From assembly GCA_965603115.1 (NCBI GenBank), contig CBFDBT010000095.1, forward strand, positions 1 through 10,183: a DNA stretch of 10,183 nt. Reading direction: 5' to 3'. How positions within the stretch are numbered: the stretch's first letter is position 1; every line of letters begins with the position of its first letter. The notes beneath the pieces are model-generated. The model saw only the letters and a list, made by a program, of their open reading frames with translations, was not told the origin of the DNA and ran no database searches. The stretch comes from CBFDBT01 sp965603115 (GTDB lineage Bacteria > Pseudomonadota > Alphaproteobacteria > Sphingomonadales > Kordiimonadaceae). Below, piece after piece: positions 1 to 7,445 of the stretch. Both the position numbers and the translations under genes were made by a program.

Positions 1-988
1 GACGTTCTACCACTTCCCGCATTTTTGCACGAGCCCGTTGCAACTGCTCATCGGAAAGAAAGCGCATACCACCTTTCACGACGAGCTTTTGCGCCACAAC
101 ATTGCTCTTGCCAAAGGCTGTAAAGGTCGCTCCGCCTTCGCCTTCAGTGACAAAGGTACCGCCTGAAATAACGCCAGGATTGAATGTAAGGCCGTGTTCA
201 CCGCGCACTTCCTCGTAAAAACCATTTAGGATGCGACTGGCTTCAAAAATGGCGCCAGCACCTACATTCTTACTGAAAGCACCGGCCGAATGCGCACGCT
301 TGCCAGTAACACTAAGCTTCCAGGCGCTTGAACCACGACGACCTATAACTGCATAGCCCTTGGAGCCAGATTCAAAATTGAGGGCAATATCACTTTTTTT
401 GGCGATTTCGATCATTTTACCGCGACTGATGGCTATAGGTTTACCAGTGCTTTCTTCATCACCTGTAAAGAAGACCCGCACTGTGCCTTTTTTAATGTAG
501 CCTCCGTCTATTAAAGCCTTGAGAGCATAAAGAACAACTGTGTTGCCGTCTTTCATATCTGTAATGCCGGGACCTTTAGCGGTATCGCCGTTGCGTTCAA
601 ATTTTTGGAATGGGCTATCGTGGGGAAATACGGTATCCAAATGGCCGATAAGCATGATTCTTTTGCCGCCTTCGCCAAATGATTTTTCACTGAGCATGTG
701 GCCTGCGCGGTCCATTTCTTTTGGCATTTCAATCCATTGGTTTTTAAAACCCAGTTCGCCAAACTTATCCATATAGGCATCACCTACTTTGCGTACGCCC
801 GGAAGGTTACGCGTGCCACTGCTGATGTTCACGACTTTTTCTAGAAAACCAATCTCATCTTCAAAGCTGGCATTTACATCGGCGATGATGGATTTTTCGG
901 TATCAGACAGAGTGTCTTGTGCTCCAACTGCGGCGCTAAACAATAGGGTGCTAACAGCAACTGTACTAATGATTGACCGTATTTTCAT
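1..988 (-). CDS. Exported M20 family metallopeptidase, carboxypeptidase G2-like (C-terminus cut by window edge)
   Basis: I translated 329 codons from the ATG at 986-988 with no stop before base 1, so the gene continues past the window. Residues 1-23 form a signal peptide (basic start, hydrophobic core, AVGA before the cut), predicting a periplasmic enzyme. Zinc-site motifs of the M20A/CPG2 group are visible: GHLDT (H116, D118), GPGITDMK (bridging D144), GDEES (general base E178, ligand E179) and NFES (ligand E206). The GKRAHSAG motif with H233 belongs to the dimerisation domain. By comparison with CPG2 (about 415 residues), some 80-90 residues including the last zinc-ligand His are missing. 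The family removes C-terminal amino acids, classically Glu, from N-acylated or pteroyl substrates; the substrate here is unknown. An AAGGA ribosome site (995-999) lies 6 nt from the start. It follows the D-aminoacylase gene on the same strand after 78 bp and may share its transcript. The family call is firm and the substrate is not. Confidence 0.93.
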   Translation of the reverse strand, partial: MKIRSIISTVAVSTLLFSAAVGAQDTLSDTEKSIIADVNASFEDEIGFLEKVVNISSGTRNLPGVRKVGDAYMDKFGELGFKNQWIEMPKEMDRAGHMLSEKSFGEGGKRIMLIGHLDTVFPHDSPFQKFERNGDTAKGPGITDMKDGNTVVLYALKALIDGGYIKKGTVRVFFTGDEESTGKPIAISRGKMIEIAKKSDIALNFESGSKGYAVIGRRGSSAWKLSVTGKRAHSAGAFSKNVGAGAIFEASRILNGFYEEVRGEHGLTFNPGVISGGTFVTEGEGGATFTAFGKSNVVAQKLVVKGGMRFLSDEQLQRARAKMREVVER

Positions 989-994
989 AATTTT

Positions 995-1022
995 TCCTTA
1001 TTATCCAAATTTAAACATTATA
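995..1022 (-). promoter_or_regulatory. Possible -10 element and ribosome site for the M20 peptidase gene
   Basis: On the minus strand a perfect TATAAT hexamer occupies 1017-1022, about 29 nt upstream of the peptidase ATG. An AAGGA ribosome site occupies 995-999. No good -35 hexamer is found at a 16-18 bp spacing, the nearest six bases being ACAATT or GACAAT, and the region is A+T-rich. An internal promoter is therefore only a possibility. If real, it would let the peptidase be expressed separately from the upstream deacylase gene. Confidence 0.3.
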
Positions 1023-1066
1023 TTTTTAGCATAGTGCCAAATTGTCCGGCATCACGTGAAAATTGA

Positions 1067-2650
1067 CTATTTTGCATGCCGCAATACTTTGCCGCTGCCT
1101 TGACCGTTTAAACCTTCAGGGTTTTTAACTATTGTTCCATTGATGATAACATAATTAATACCAACGGCGTGCTGGTGAGGATTTGTGAAAGTCGCTTTGT
1201 CAATCACTGTCTTAGGATCAAATAATACAAGGTCAGCGTAAAACCCTTCTTTTATCAAGCCCCTGTCATTAAGCTTCATACGACTTGCTGGCAGGCTAGT
1301 CATTTTACGAATAGCTTCAGCCAAAGATAAAATACCGTCTTCACGTACATATTTTCCAAGCACACGCGGGTAGGTACCATAATTTCTTGGGTGAGGGTTT
1401 CCCTTGCCTATCACAGGGTTTGCCCCGTCTGTAGCAATAGAAGTAAGCCTGTGCTGCATGATGCGGCGTACATCGCCTTCATCCATAGCATGATAGATAG
1501 CTTGACCACCACCCTGTCTTTGAAGTTCTATGGCCAATTCAGCTGTATTTTCCATACTAAGTTCATCGCCGCGTTCAAGTAAAATATCTTTGAAAGTTTT
1601 ACCATCTAGTGATGGATCGGGCTTAAATTGAGCAACCTGTATACGTGCAGGGTCTCCGCCCCCACGATCAGTTTTAATGTTATGAATAAGACCGTCTTTA
1701 ATTTTTTGGCGCTCAACGGGATTGTCTAGACGAGCAATGAGAGCATCATTGCCCCCGGCCAGTGACCAAGCAGGAAAGAGAATTGCAAATTTAGTTGATG
1801 AGGCGGTGTATGGATATTGGTCAAGAGTAACATCTTGCCCGGCCTTGTGAGCAGAATCTATCAAGGCAAGAGACTTTTTACTTGCGCCCCAGCTAACCAG
1901 CCCAACGGCTTTATGATGCGAGATATGAACCGGTATTTTAGCCTGTTTTCCAATGATTAAAACTTCTTCAATGGCTGGTAAAAGATCAACACCTTCTTCT
2001 CTCATATGAGAGGTATATATGCCCTTGTGCTGCGCGGCTGTTTTAGCCAGCTCGATAACTTCTTGAGTATTTGAATAAACGCCCGGTACATATTTTAAGC
2101 CTGTCGATAGGCCGAAAGCACCAGCCTCCATTGATGCATCAACAAGAGCCTTCATGGCAGTCACTTCTTGTTCAGTTGCCAATCGACCTTCGGTTCCCAT
2201 AACTTCTTTGCGCACAGTATTATGGCCGATTAAAAGAGCGAGGTTTGGTCCAATATTTTTAGCTTCGGCTTGTGATAAAAATTCTGCGGTGTTTGCTGGT
2301 GACCCACCGCAATTTCCTCCAAGTATAGTTGTGATGCCTTGCTGAACCATGTTGGGGATCAAAGGAAGGTCTAATATTTTTCTCTCAGCGTGGGAGTGTA
2401 AATCAATAAACCCGGGAGAAAGGGCGAGGCCTTTAGCATCAATTTCTTTTGACGCAGCTTTTGATTTCAAGTCACCGATAGAGAGGATACGGTCGCCCTT
2501 GATGCCTACATCTGCCTGAAAATATTCACCGCCGCTGCCATCATATATATTCGCACTGCGAATAATTATATCAAACTCTTCATCAGACGCGCTTAGTGGT
2601 GCAAAAATAGATGCTATTGTTAATGTCAAAGCTGAAAGGAAAAATTTCAT
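1067..2650 (-). CDS. Exported N-acyl-D-amino-acid deacylase (D-aminoacylase, amidohydrolase family 3)
   Basis: The 527-residue protein belongs to the D-aminoacylase branch of the amidohydrolase superfamily, which hydrolyses N-acyl-D-amino acids to D-amino acid plus fatty acid or acetate. Visible motifs in order: FIDLHSHAE (H85, H87), GGNCGGSP (metal ligand C114), TSHMREEG (H215), ISHHKA (H245), YPYTASST (279-286), ATDGAN (catalytic D408) and HPRNYGTYPRVLGKYVRE (420-437). The C-terminal beta-domain carries RGLIKEGFYADLVLFDP. The H215-H245 spacing of 30 equals that of the H220/H250 pair in Alcaligenes D-aminoacylase. Residues 1-22 form a signal peptide (cut near LSAS), so the enzyme is predicted periplasmic, whereas many relatives are cytoplasmic. 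The family's usual NCGFSP reads NCGGSP here, a small departure. A GGAG site at 2659-2662 lies 8 nt upstream of the ATG. It is the first gene of a possible two-gene unit with the M20 peptidase. Acyl and side-chain preference cannot be read from sequence. Confidence 0.95.
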   Translation of the reverse strand: MKFFLSALTLTIASIFAPLSASDEEFDIIIRSANIYDGSGGEYFQADVGIKGDRILSIGDLKSKAASKEIDAKGLALSPGFIDLHSHAERKILDLPLIPNMVQQGITTILGGNCGGSPANTAEFLSQAEAKNIGPNLALLIGHNTVRKEVMGTEGRLATEQEVTAMKALVDASMEAGAFGLSTGLKYVPGVYSNTQEVIELAKTAAQHKGIYTSHMREEGVDLLPAIEEVLIIGKQAKIPVHISHHKAVGLVSWGASKKSLALIDSAHKAGQDVTLDQYPYTASSTKFAILFPAWSLAGGNDALIARLDNPVERQKIKDGLIHNIKTDRGGGDPARIQVAQFKPDPSLDGKTFKDILLERGDELSMENTAELAIELQRQGGGQAIYHAMDEGDVRRIMQHRLTSIATDGANPVIGKGNPHPRNYGTYPRVLGKYVREDGILSLAEAIRKMTSLPASRMKLNDRGLIKEGFYADLVLFDPKTVIDKATFTNPHQHAVGINYVIINGTIVKNPEGLNGQGSGKVLRHAK

Positions 2651-2789
2651 ACTCGCTACTCCAATAAATGATTTTTATCAACCAAGCTTTAAAAAATATA
2701 TAGGTAATGTCAATTAAAGTTATTGACGCTGATGCCTAAAAACGCCAGCCTTGTATACAAATCAACAAGATATGTAGGGAGTATATATT
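2651..2789. promoter_or_regulatory. Divergent intergenic region with TTGTATACAA palindrome and opposed -35-like hexamers
   Basis: This 139-bp A+T-rich gap separates the divergent deacylase and serine hydrolase genes and must hold both promoters. A consensus TTGACA -35 faces the deacylase (minus strand, 2708-2713), and a TTGACG hexamer faces the hydrolase (plus strand, 2723-2728). Neither has a convincing -10 at 16-18 bp. The perfect 10-bp palindrome TTGTATACAA (2751-2760) lies 29 bp upstream of the hydrolase start. Its GTATAC core resembles GntR-family half-sites (GT-N-AC) and could be an operator. No GntR gene is present in the window. The AGGGA ribosome site for the hydrolase is at 2776-2780. 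Confidence 0.4.
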
Positions 2790-3893
2790 ATGAAAAAAAT
2801 TAATCTTTTATCTATGGGCTTATCTGTTTGTTTTGTTTTTGCATTGAGTCTTGAGGGTTTTGCCCAACAAGAGGATATGCATTACCCGGGAAAAAATTGG
2901 ACAAAAGCTAAAAATCCGACATTTCTTGGCTTTAGTGCAGAAGAACTTGATGGTCTGACAGGGCACCTCAAAACACTGAATACGCAAAGCTTACACGTTA
3001 GTGTAAATGGTGAAGAGGTTTATGCATATGGTGATGTGTCGACTACGGTCTATACAGCCAGTATTCGTAAAAGCATTCTCGCCATGCTGTATGGAAAATA
3101 TGTCAAAGACGGCACAATAAAATTAGATGCGACGCTTGAAGACCTTGGCATGAGTGATGTGGGCGGTCTGTTACCTATTGAAAAGCAGGCAAGTATACGG
3201 GACCTCATTAAAGCGCGGTCAGGTGTTTATCATAAAGCTTCCAATGGTGGCGATAACAGCGCTGATGCACCGCCGCGGGGTTCACAAAAGCCGGGTACAT
3301 ATTTTCTGTATAATAATTGGGACTTTAATGCTGCAGGAGCTGTTTTCGAAAAACTGACGGGAAATAATCTGTATCAAGAGCTTAATGACCAACTCGTCAT
3401 TCCGCTTGGTTTCGAGGATTTCACTCTCACAGACCATGAGAAAAGAGGCAATGCCGAAAGGTCTCAATATCTTGCATATTATATGGATATTTCTGCTCGG
3501 GATTTGGCACGAGTGGGGCATTTAATGCTTGCAAAGGGTCGCTGGGGCGATAAGCAAATTCTTGACAGTGCATGGGTTGATGAGATGGTTTTCCCCCACA
3601 CGCAAAATACTGAAATGAACCCTGCAGCAACCCGTGCAATGGGCCTTGAGTATGGGTATATGTGGTGGGTGTTTGACGATGACACTACTGCGCCCGCCTT
3701 CAGAGGGGCCTATGCTGCACGGGGTCATTATGGTCAATATATAGCAGTACTACCCGCGCTTAACATGGTGATATCCCATAAAACTGATGCTATAAAATAC
3801 TCTTCTCCAAAAGAGTATGACGCTATTCGCGTATCGTGGGATCAATTTATGAGCATTGTAAACAATTTGATTGAAGCAAAATTAAGTGAATAA
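2790..3893 (+). CDS. Exported class C beta-lactamase-fold serine hydrolase (S12/COG1680 type)
   Basis: The 367-residue protein has a Sec signal peptide (residues 1-25, cut after GFA). The catalytic set of the penicillin-recognising serine hydrolases is present: SIRK (S91 nucleophile, K94 base), YNN (Y174, N176) and HYG (313-315) in place of the KTG box. RDLIKARSGVYH (137-148) and SARDLARVGHLMLAKGRW (235-252) are conserved blocks of COG1680 proteins. HxG instead of KTG is common in esterases, D-aminopeptidases and NylB-like amide hydrolases of this fold, so an esterase, amidase or peptidase role is likelier than beta-lactam resistance. It would act in the periplasm. An AGGGA site sits 9 nt before the ATG. 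The gene is divergent from the deacylase, and its stop is 5 bp from the stop of the convergent amidohydrolase gene. The fold call is firm and the substrate unknown. Confidence 0.93.
   Translation: MKKINLLSMGLSVCFVFALSLEGFAQQEDMHYPGKNWTKAKNPTFLGFSAEELDGLTGHLKTLNTQSLHVSVNGEEVYAYGDVSTTVYTASIRKSILAMLYGKYVKDGTIKLDATLEDLGMSDVGGLLPIEKQASIRDLIKARSGVYHKASNGGDNSADAPPRGSQKPGTYFLYNNWDFNAAGAVFEKLTGNNLYQELNDQLVIPLGFEDFTLTDHEKRGNAERSQYLAYYMDISARDLARVGHLMLAKGRWGDKQILDSAWVDEMVFPHTQNTEMNPAATRAMGLEYGYMWWVFDDDTTAPAFRGAYAARGHYGQYIAVLPALNMVISHKTDAIKYSSPKEYDAIRVSWDQFMSIVNNLIEAKLSE
3797..3818. repeat. Perfect 8-bp inverted repeat inside the 3' end of the serine hydrolase gene
   Basis: ATACTCTT at 3797-3804 and AAGAGTAT at 3811-3818 form a perfect 8-bp stem with a 6-base loop (CTCCAA), about 75 bp before the hydrolase stop codon. 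No T-run follows on either strand, so it is not a canonical terminator. It is coding sequence (around YSSPKEY), so it may be coincidental, although it sits close to a convergent junction that has no terminator. Confidence 0.5.
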
Positions 3894-3898
3894 AATGT

Positions 3899-5182
3899 TT
3901 AGTGCGCAATAAGAGTGCCGCCTTTCATGACAGCTTTAATATGTTCAAGGTGGGTGACATCAGCTAACACATCCCCTTGAACGGCGATAATATCGGCAAA
4001 TTTGCCTGCTTGTATGGATCCAATATCTGCTTCCAGCCCCATAGACTGCGCACCCCAAATAGTGGCTGATTGAATAGCTTTAATGGGTGTAAGGCCATAG
4101 CGCACCATATAGGCCGCCTGCTTAGCATTGCCACCGTGTGGATATACGCCGGCATCGGTGCCGTAGGCTATCTTGACGCCTAATTTTGCGGCTTTTAAAA
4201 ACCCTTGGCGCTGGGTGTTGGTTGTAAGTGTATTTTTTCTCATGGTTTCCGCTGCCCAGTTCTCTCGTGTGCCCACTTCATCAATATAGTCACCGTTATA
4301 GATGTCGGCGACGAGCCATGTGCCATGCTCTTTCATCAGGGTAAGGCCTTCATCATCTATGAGGGAACCATGTTGGATAGAGCGTACACCCGCTCTAACT
4401 GCCATTTTAATGCCTTCTGCGCCATGCGCGTGGGCCGTCACAAACTTACCAAATTTAGCCGCTTCCTCTACAGCTGCCCTGATTTGGTCCTCGTTATATT
4501 CTGCTTCACCAGGCTCTGTGCCAAGGGTCAACACGGCGCCTGTTGCTATCACCTTGATCAAATCTGCTCCGCCGTTGATGAGGGAGCGAACCCTGTTGCG
4601 GATTTCTTCTTCACTGTCAGCTACGCCATAGCGAAATTCTGCTGGAATATTAAGGTCCTTGGCATTACCCACAACCTCGCCGCCGCCACCCGTGACGGTT
4701 ATATAGGCACCAGCAACCATCATTCTGGGGCCGAGTATTTCTCCAGCGTTGATGGCATCTCTCAGTTCAATATCACTGAAGGCTCTATAGGCACCAACAT
4801 CAATGACGCTGGTAAATCCTGCTTTTAAAGTTTTAAGCGCGTTGGCGGCCCCGAGTAAAAAGTCTTCTTGCCTCGTGGCTTTTACAGGAGCCATGACATC
4901 AACAGCCTGAATGTTACCAATGAGATGCGTATGGCCGTCTATCAAGCCGGGCAGAACGGTATAGTCAGACCAATCAATTGTGTTTTTATGCGCTAAGCTG
5001 GCATCCCAATCTTTAACGCTGACTATTCTTTCGCCACTTACTGTGATCAGTTGATCTTTTAAAGCTAAGCCAGTTTCGACGTCTATCAAGGTACCAGCAT
5101 GGATATAGAGAAGGTCATCTTCAACAGCAGGCGTGCAGGAAACAAGAAACATTGCTGCCACGACAAGTAGAATGCGAAACAT
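3899..5182 (-). CDS. Lipoprotein amidohydrolase, Xaa-Pro / Arg-Lys dipeptidase type
   Basis: The 427-residue protein starts with a lipoprotein signal: a hydrophobic segment and lipobox LVSC with C16. Thr at +2 gives no inner-membrane retention signal, so outer-membrane anchoring is likely. Metal-site motifs of the amidohydrolase superfamily follow: LIDGHTHL (H84, H86), DLIKVIATGAV (K210, expected to be carboxylated and bridge two metals), TAHAHG (H251), SIQHGS (H271) and GTDAG (D343). These, with AYITVTGGGGE and a C-terminal GKFADIIAV strand, match the prolidase-like group that includes characterised Xaa-Pro dipeptidases and Arg/Lys carboxypeptidases (Sgx9260 and Cc2672 types); I infer dipeptidase activity. 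A GAGGGG site (5190-5195) lies 7 nt before the ATG. The gene follows the TPR-sulfotransferase by 27 bp on the same strand, indicating an operon. Its stop is 5 bp from the stop of the opposing hydrolase gene. Related enzymes can cleave other amides or lactams, so exact chemistry is open. Confidence 0.92.
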   Translation of the reverse strand: MFRILLVVAAMFLVSCTPAVEDDLLYIHAGTLIDVETGLALKDQLITVSGERIVSVKDWDASLAHKNTIDWSDYTVLPGLIDGHTHLIGNIQAVDVMAPVKATRQEDFLLGAANALKTLKAGFTSVIDVGAYRAFSDIELRDAINAGEILGPRMMVAGAYITVTGGGGEVVGNAKDLNIPAEFRYGVADSEEEIRNRVRSLINGGADLIKVIATGAVLTLGTEPGEAEYNEDQIRAAVEEAAKFGKFVTAHAHGAEGIKMAVRAGVRSIQHGSLIDDEGLTLMKEHGTWLVADIYNGDYIDEVGTRENWAAETMRKNTLTTNTQRQGFLKAAKLGVKIAYGTDAGVYPHGGNAKQAAYMVRYGLTPIKAIQSATIWGAQSMGLEADIGSIQAGKFADIIAVQGDVLADVTHLEHIKAVMKGGTLIAH

Positions 5183-5209
5183 GTTATAACCCCTCTATTA
5201 TTTTAATTA

Positions 5210-7213
5210 TTAATCAATGGGATAGCGCTCCAAAACTGGTCCAAGTGCCGCTTTCAGTGGGTCAAGGTGGGCCTCATATTCACGCCAAAGCTCTAGCGCG
5301 CCTTTGTAGATAGGTTGGCGGACTTGCTCAGAGCTTGGTGTGCGCACCGTGCGTTTGGTCTCATAAAACTTAAGGCAGTTTTCCTCGAAAGGCAGTTCAC
5401 AGTATTCGAGCAATTGTCTGATCTGTTTTTCGGTATCTGCCACCATATCTTCATATTGAACTCGGTGTATGCGCCCCGGCAAAACTTCGTCCCAGTGATC
5501 CATAAGTTTTACATAATCGCGGTAATAATGACCGATATCTTCTAGGTCATAAGTAAAATTTTGACCGCTGGCAAAAAGTTGTTTGAAACCAGCAAAGCAA
5601 CCGGCCATCGGATGGCGGCGCGCATCAATAATTTTTGCATTTGGTAAAATAAGGTGAATAAGACCTATGTGGAGGAAATTATTCGGCATTTTATCGATGA
5701 AATAGGGTGTTCCATGACGCTGAATACGTGTGCTCTCTAGGTAGTCTTCACCCAACTCTTTGAATTTTTCTTCACTCAGCTCTGTGAGAATTTCCGGATA
5801 TTTTGACGCTGGATTATCTTTGGTTTTATCACCTAACACACGAGACATTGTAATAATGTCAGGCAATTCAGACGTGCCCTCTACCATGGAATGACTGGCG
5901 AGGATTTGCTCTAAAAGCGTAGAGCCTGCTCGCGGTAGCCCTACGACGAAAATAGGGTCGGGGCTTTGGCAGCCATAGCCTTGCCGCGCCTTAAAGAAGG
6001 GGGCATCAAGGGCCTTTACCTGACGGGCCGTATTATAAATATTCTTTGTCGCATCATGGTGGTGTTTGATTTTGCGAATGGCATTGCCGCGTTTATAATA
6101 TTTAAAAGATTCGTCATAGTCTTTGCGGTCTTCAAAAGCTTTGCCAAGCGCAAAAGCAATATGAGACTGTTCTTCCGGGTCCCCATCTTCTTTAGTTACG
6201 TGGGCTTGCATATGTTTAATATCTTCGTCCGTGAAACGGAAAGTTTTTAAGTTTGCTAAGCTCCAATAAGCTTCGCCCAGCGCTGGCTTAAGTTCAATGC
6301 ATTTGCGGTAGGCTACAATAGCGTCATCAACGCGGCCAACGGACTTGAGCGTATGGCCATAGTTCATTTGCGCCTGTGCCTGATTTGGGTAGTTTTTCAG
6401 CAAATACTCGTACATTTTAAGCGCGGGGTCATGATCTCCCTTACGGACGAATATTGCGGCCTTGAGAACTAGATAGCTCGGGTTTTCCGGCTCAATTTTT
6501 AATAGTTTTTCAATTTCTACTAAAGCATCTTCCAGTTTTTGCCTGCGAAAGAGGACTATCACATAATTGTGTCGTGCGAGATGAAAAGAGGGAGCAAGCT
6601 CAAGACAGCGCTCTAGAAGGTTTTGAGCGTCGTCATAGCGCCCAACTTTGATGCCGACATCTGCTAGAATACGAATAGCGGTCACATCTGTTGGATGTTT
6701 TTTGAGTACGTCACGTGATAGACGCTCGGCTTCCGGAATTTTGCCTTTGAGCAGAAGCTCGGCGGCTTTAATGATATCAGGGTGTTGGGCCGAGGCTGTT
6801 AAATGGGTTTCATAAGCCCTTTTACTCTCTTGTGTGTAGCCAGCAACCTCATATTGCTCTGCGAGTGAGCGCCATGCTTCGGTGAATTTTGGCTCAATGC
6901 TAACAGCTTGTTTTAACGCTTCAATAGCTTCATTACTGCGTCCAAGTGAGCCAAGTGTCATGCCAAGTTCATGTAATATGGGTGGGACATTGGGCAAGTT
7001 TATCGAAAGAGGCGTAAGAATTTCTAGGGCTTTAGCGGCATTACCCATGCGGCGATGAGCAATGGCTGAAATATGAAGTGCTCCCGGGGTGTTGGGTGCT
7101 ACACGCAAAATTTCACTTGCTTGCTGCAGGGCCATTGTGGGGTTCTCGTCGAGCAAACGTGCGGCATGATCAAGAGCTGTTTTAATGTTTCCGCTGGCAG
7201 CTTGTTGTGACAT
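5210..7213 (-). CDS. TPR-repeat sulfotransferase fusion protein
   Basis: The 667-residue protein has no signal peptide or membrane segment, so it is predicted cytoplasmic. Residues about 10-320 are helical TPR-like repeats (for example 82-115, 211-243, 277-310 with the W/L-G-Y-A-P pattern), about eight in all, which suggests protein or peptide binding. Residues about 420-650 are a PAPS-dependent sulfotransferase domain (Sulfotransfer_3 type). The 5'-phosphosulfate loop reads VVGLPRAGSTLLEQILASH (423-441), followed by EGTSEL with E449, DKMPNNF (507-513), the 3'-phosphate-binding region ARRHPMAGCF (531-540) and QYEDM (586-590). The loop resembles that of tyrosylprotein sulfotransferases (PRSGTTL). 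The acceptor is unknown and could be a protein, peptide, lipid or small molecule. The start was chosen at ATG 7211-7213, with AAGGGG (7225-7230) 11 nt upstream. The gene is first of an apparent operon with the lipoprotein amidohydrolase and divergent from the TonB-dependent receptor gene, a pairing that suggests a shared ligand. Confidence 0.94.
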   Translation of the reverse strand: MSQQAASGNIKTALDHAARLLDENPTMALQQASEILRVAPNTPGALHISAIAHRRMGNAAKALEILTPLSINLPNVPPILHELGMTLGSLGRSNEAIEALKQAVSIEPKFTEAWRSLAEQYEVAGYTQESKRAYETHLTASAQHPDIIKAAELLLKGKIPEAERLSRDVLKKHPTDVTAIRILADVGIKVGRYDDAQNLLERCLELAPSFHLARHNYVIVLFRRQKLEDALVEIEKLLKIEPENPSYLVLKAAIFVRKGDHDPALKMYEYLLKNYPNQAQAQMNYGHTLKSVGRVDDAIVAYRKCIELKPALGEAYWSLANLKTFRFTDEDIKHMQAHVTKEDGDPEEQSHIAFALGKAFEDRKDYDESFKYYKRGNAIRKIKHHHDATKNIYNTARQVKALDAPFFKARQGYGCQSPDPIFVVGLPRAGSTLLEQILASHSMVEGTSELPDIITMSRVLGDKTKDNPASKYPEILTELSEEKFKELGEDYLESTRIQRHGTPYFIDKMPNNFLHIGLIHLILPNAKIIDARRHPMAGCFAGFKQLFASGQNFTYDLEDIGHYYRDYVKLMDHWDEVLPGRIHRVQYEDMVADTEKQIRQLLEYCELPFEENCLKFYETKRTVRTPSSEQVRQPIYKGALELWREYEAHLDPLKAALGPVLERYPID

Positions 7214-7445
7214 CGAGTGTTTATCCCCTTTAGACGATGGTCTTTTTCAAGCTTTACCCATTGGAATTAAGCATTACAAGAAAATCTTTAAAATTCATTC
7301 TGCCTAGAGCTCTGAAAATAAACTATAGGCTAGTGTGTCAATTATGAAACAGTTGGTAAGCAATTGTTCTCAAGCTATTGATTCTTCTATGAACATCTGT
7401 AGTGTTATTTTCATATTTATAAGCTCGTATCAGGGGATATTTACT
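7214..7445. promoter_or_regulatory. Divergent intergenic region between TPR-sulfotransferase and TonB-dependent receptor genes
   Basis: This 232-bp A+T-rich gap must carry the promoters of both divergent genes. I could not find a convincing -35/-10 pair: a TATAGG hexamer at 7324-7329 has only a poor partner 17 bp upstream. GCCTA (7302-7306) and TAGGC (7326-7330) are inverted arms 19 bp apart, with AGAGCTCT (7306-7313) overlapping the first arm; these are weak operator candidates. In-frame GTG (7335) and ATG (7344) codons upstream of the chosen receptor start lack a signal-peptide rationale. The receptor ribosome site AGGGGA lies at 7432-7437. Confidence 0.4.

Noticed and set aside
540..1034. 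Short open frames on both strands over the M20 peptidase gene
   Set aside because: The minus-strand frame from 988 to the window edge gives an uninterrupted protein with signal peptide and zinc-site motifs, so the others are out-of-frame shadows.
2723..2759. Sigma-70 promoter made of TTGACG (2723) and TATACA (2754)
   Set aside because: The spacer would be 25 bp, too long for a functional pair; no -10 is found at 16-18 bp.
2790..3893. Beta-lactam resistance gene
   Set aside because: The fold and SxxK motif are present, but HYG replaces KTG and the sequence blocks match COG1680 hydrolases; the gene context points to amide or ester hydrolysis.
4205..4828. 207-residue open frame on the plus strand opposite the lipoprotein amidohydrolase gene
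   Set aside because: It lies antisense within a gene whose product has all family motifs; the translated frame shows no recognisable domain, and no ribosome site or coherent composition supports it.
7335..7445. In-frame upstream extension of the TonB-dependent receptor from GTG 7335 or ATG 7344 (up to 37 extra residues)
   Set aside because: The ATG at 7446 has a good ribosome site at 8 nt and begins a standard signal peptide; the extension would bury that signal and matches no known N-terminal signalling domain.
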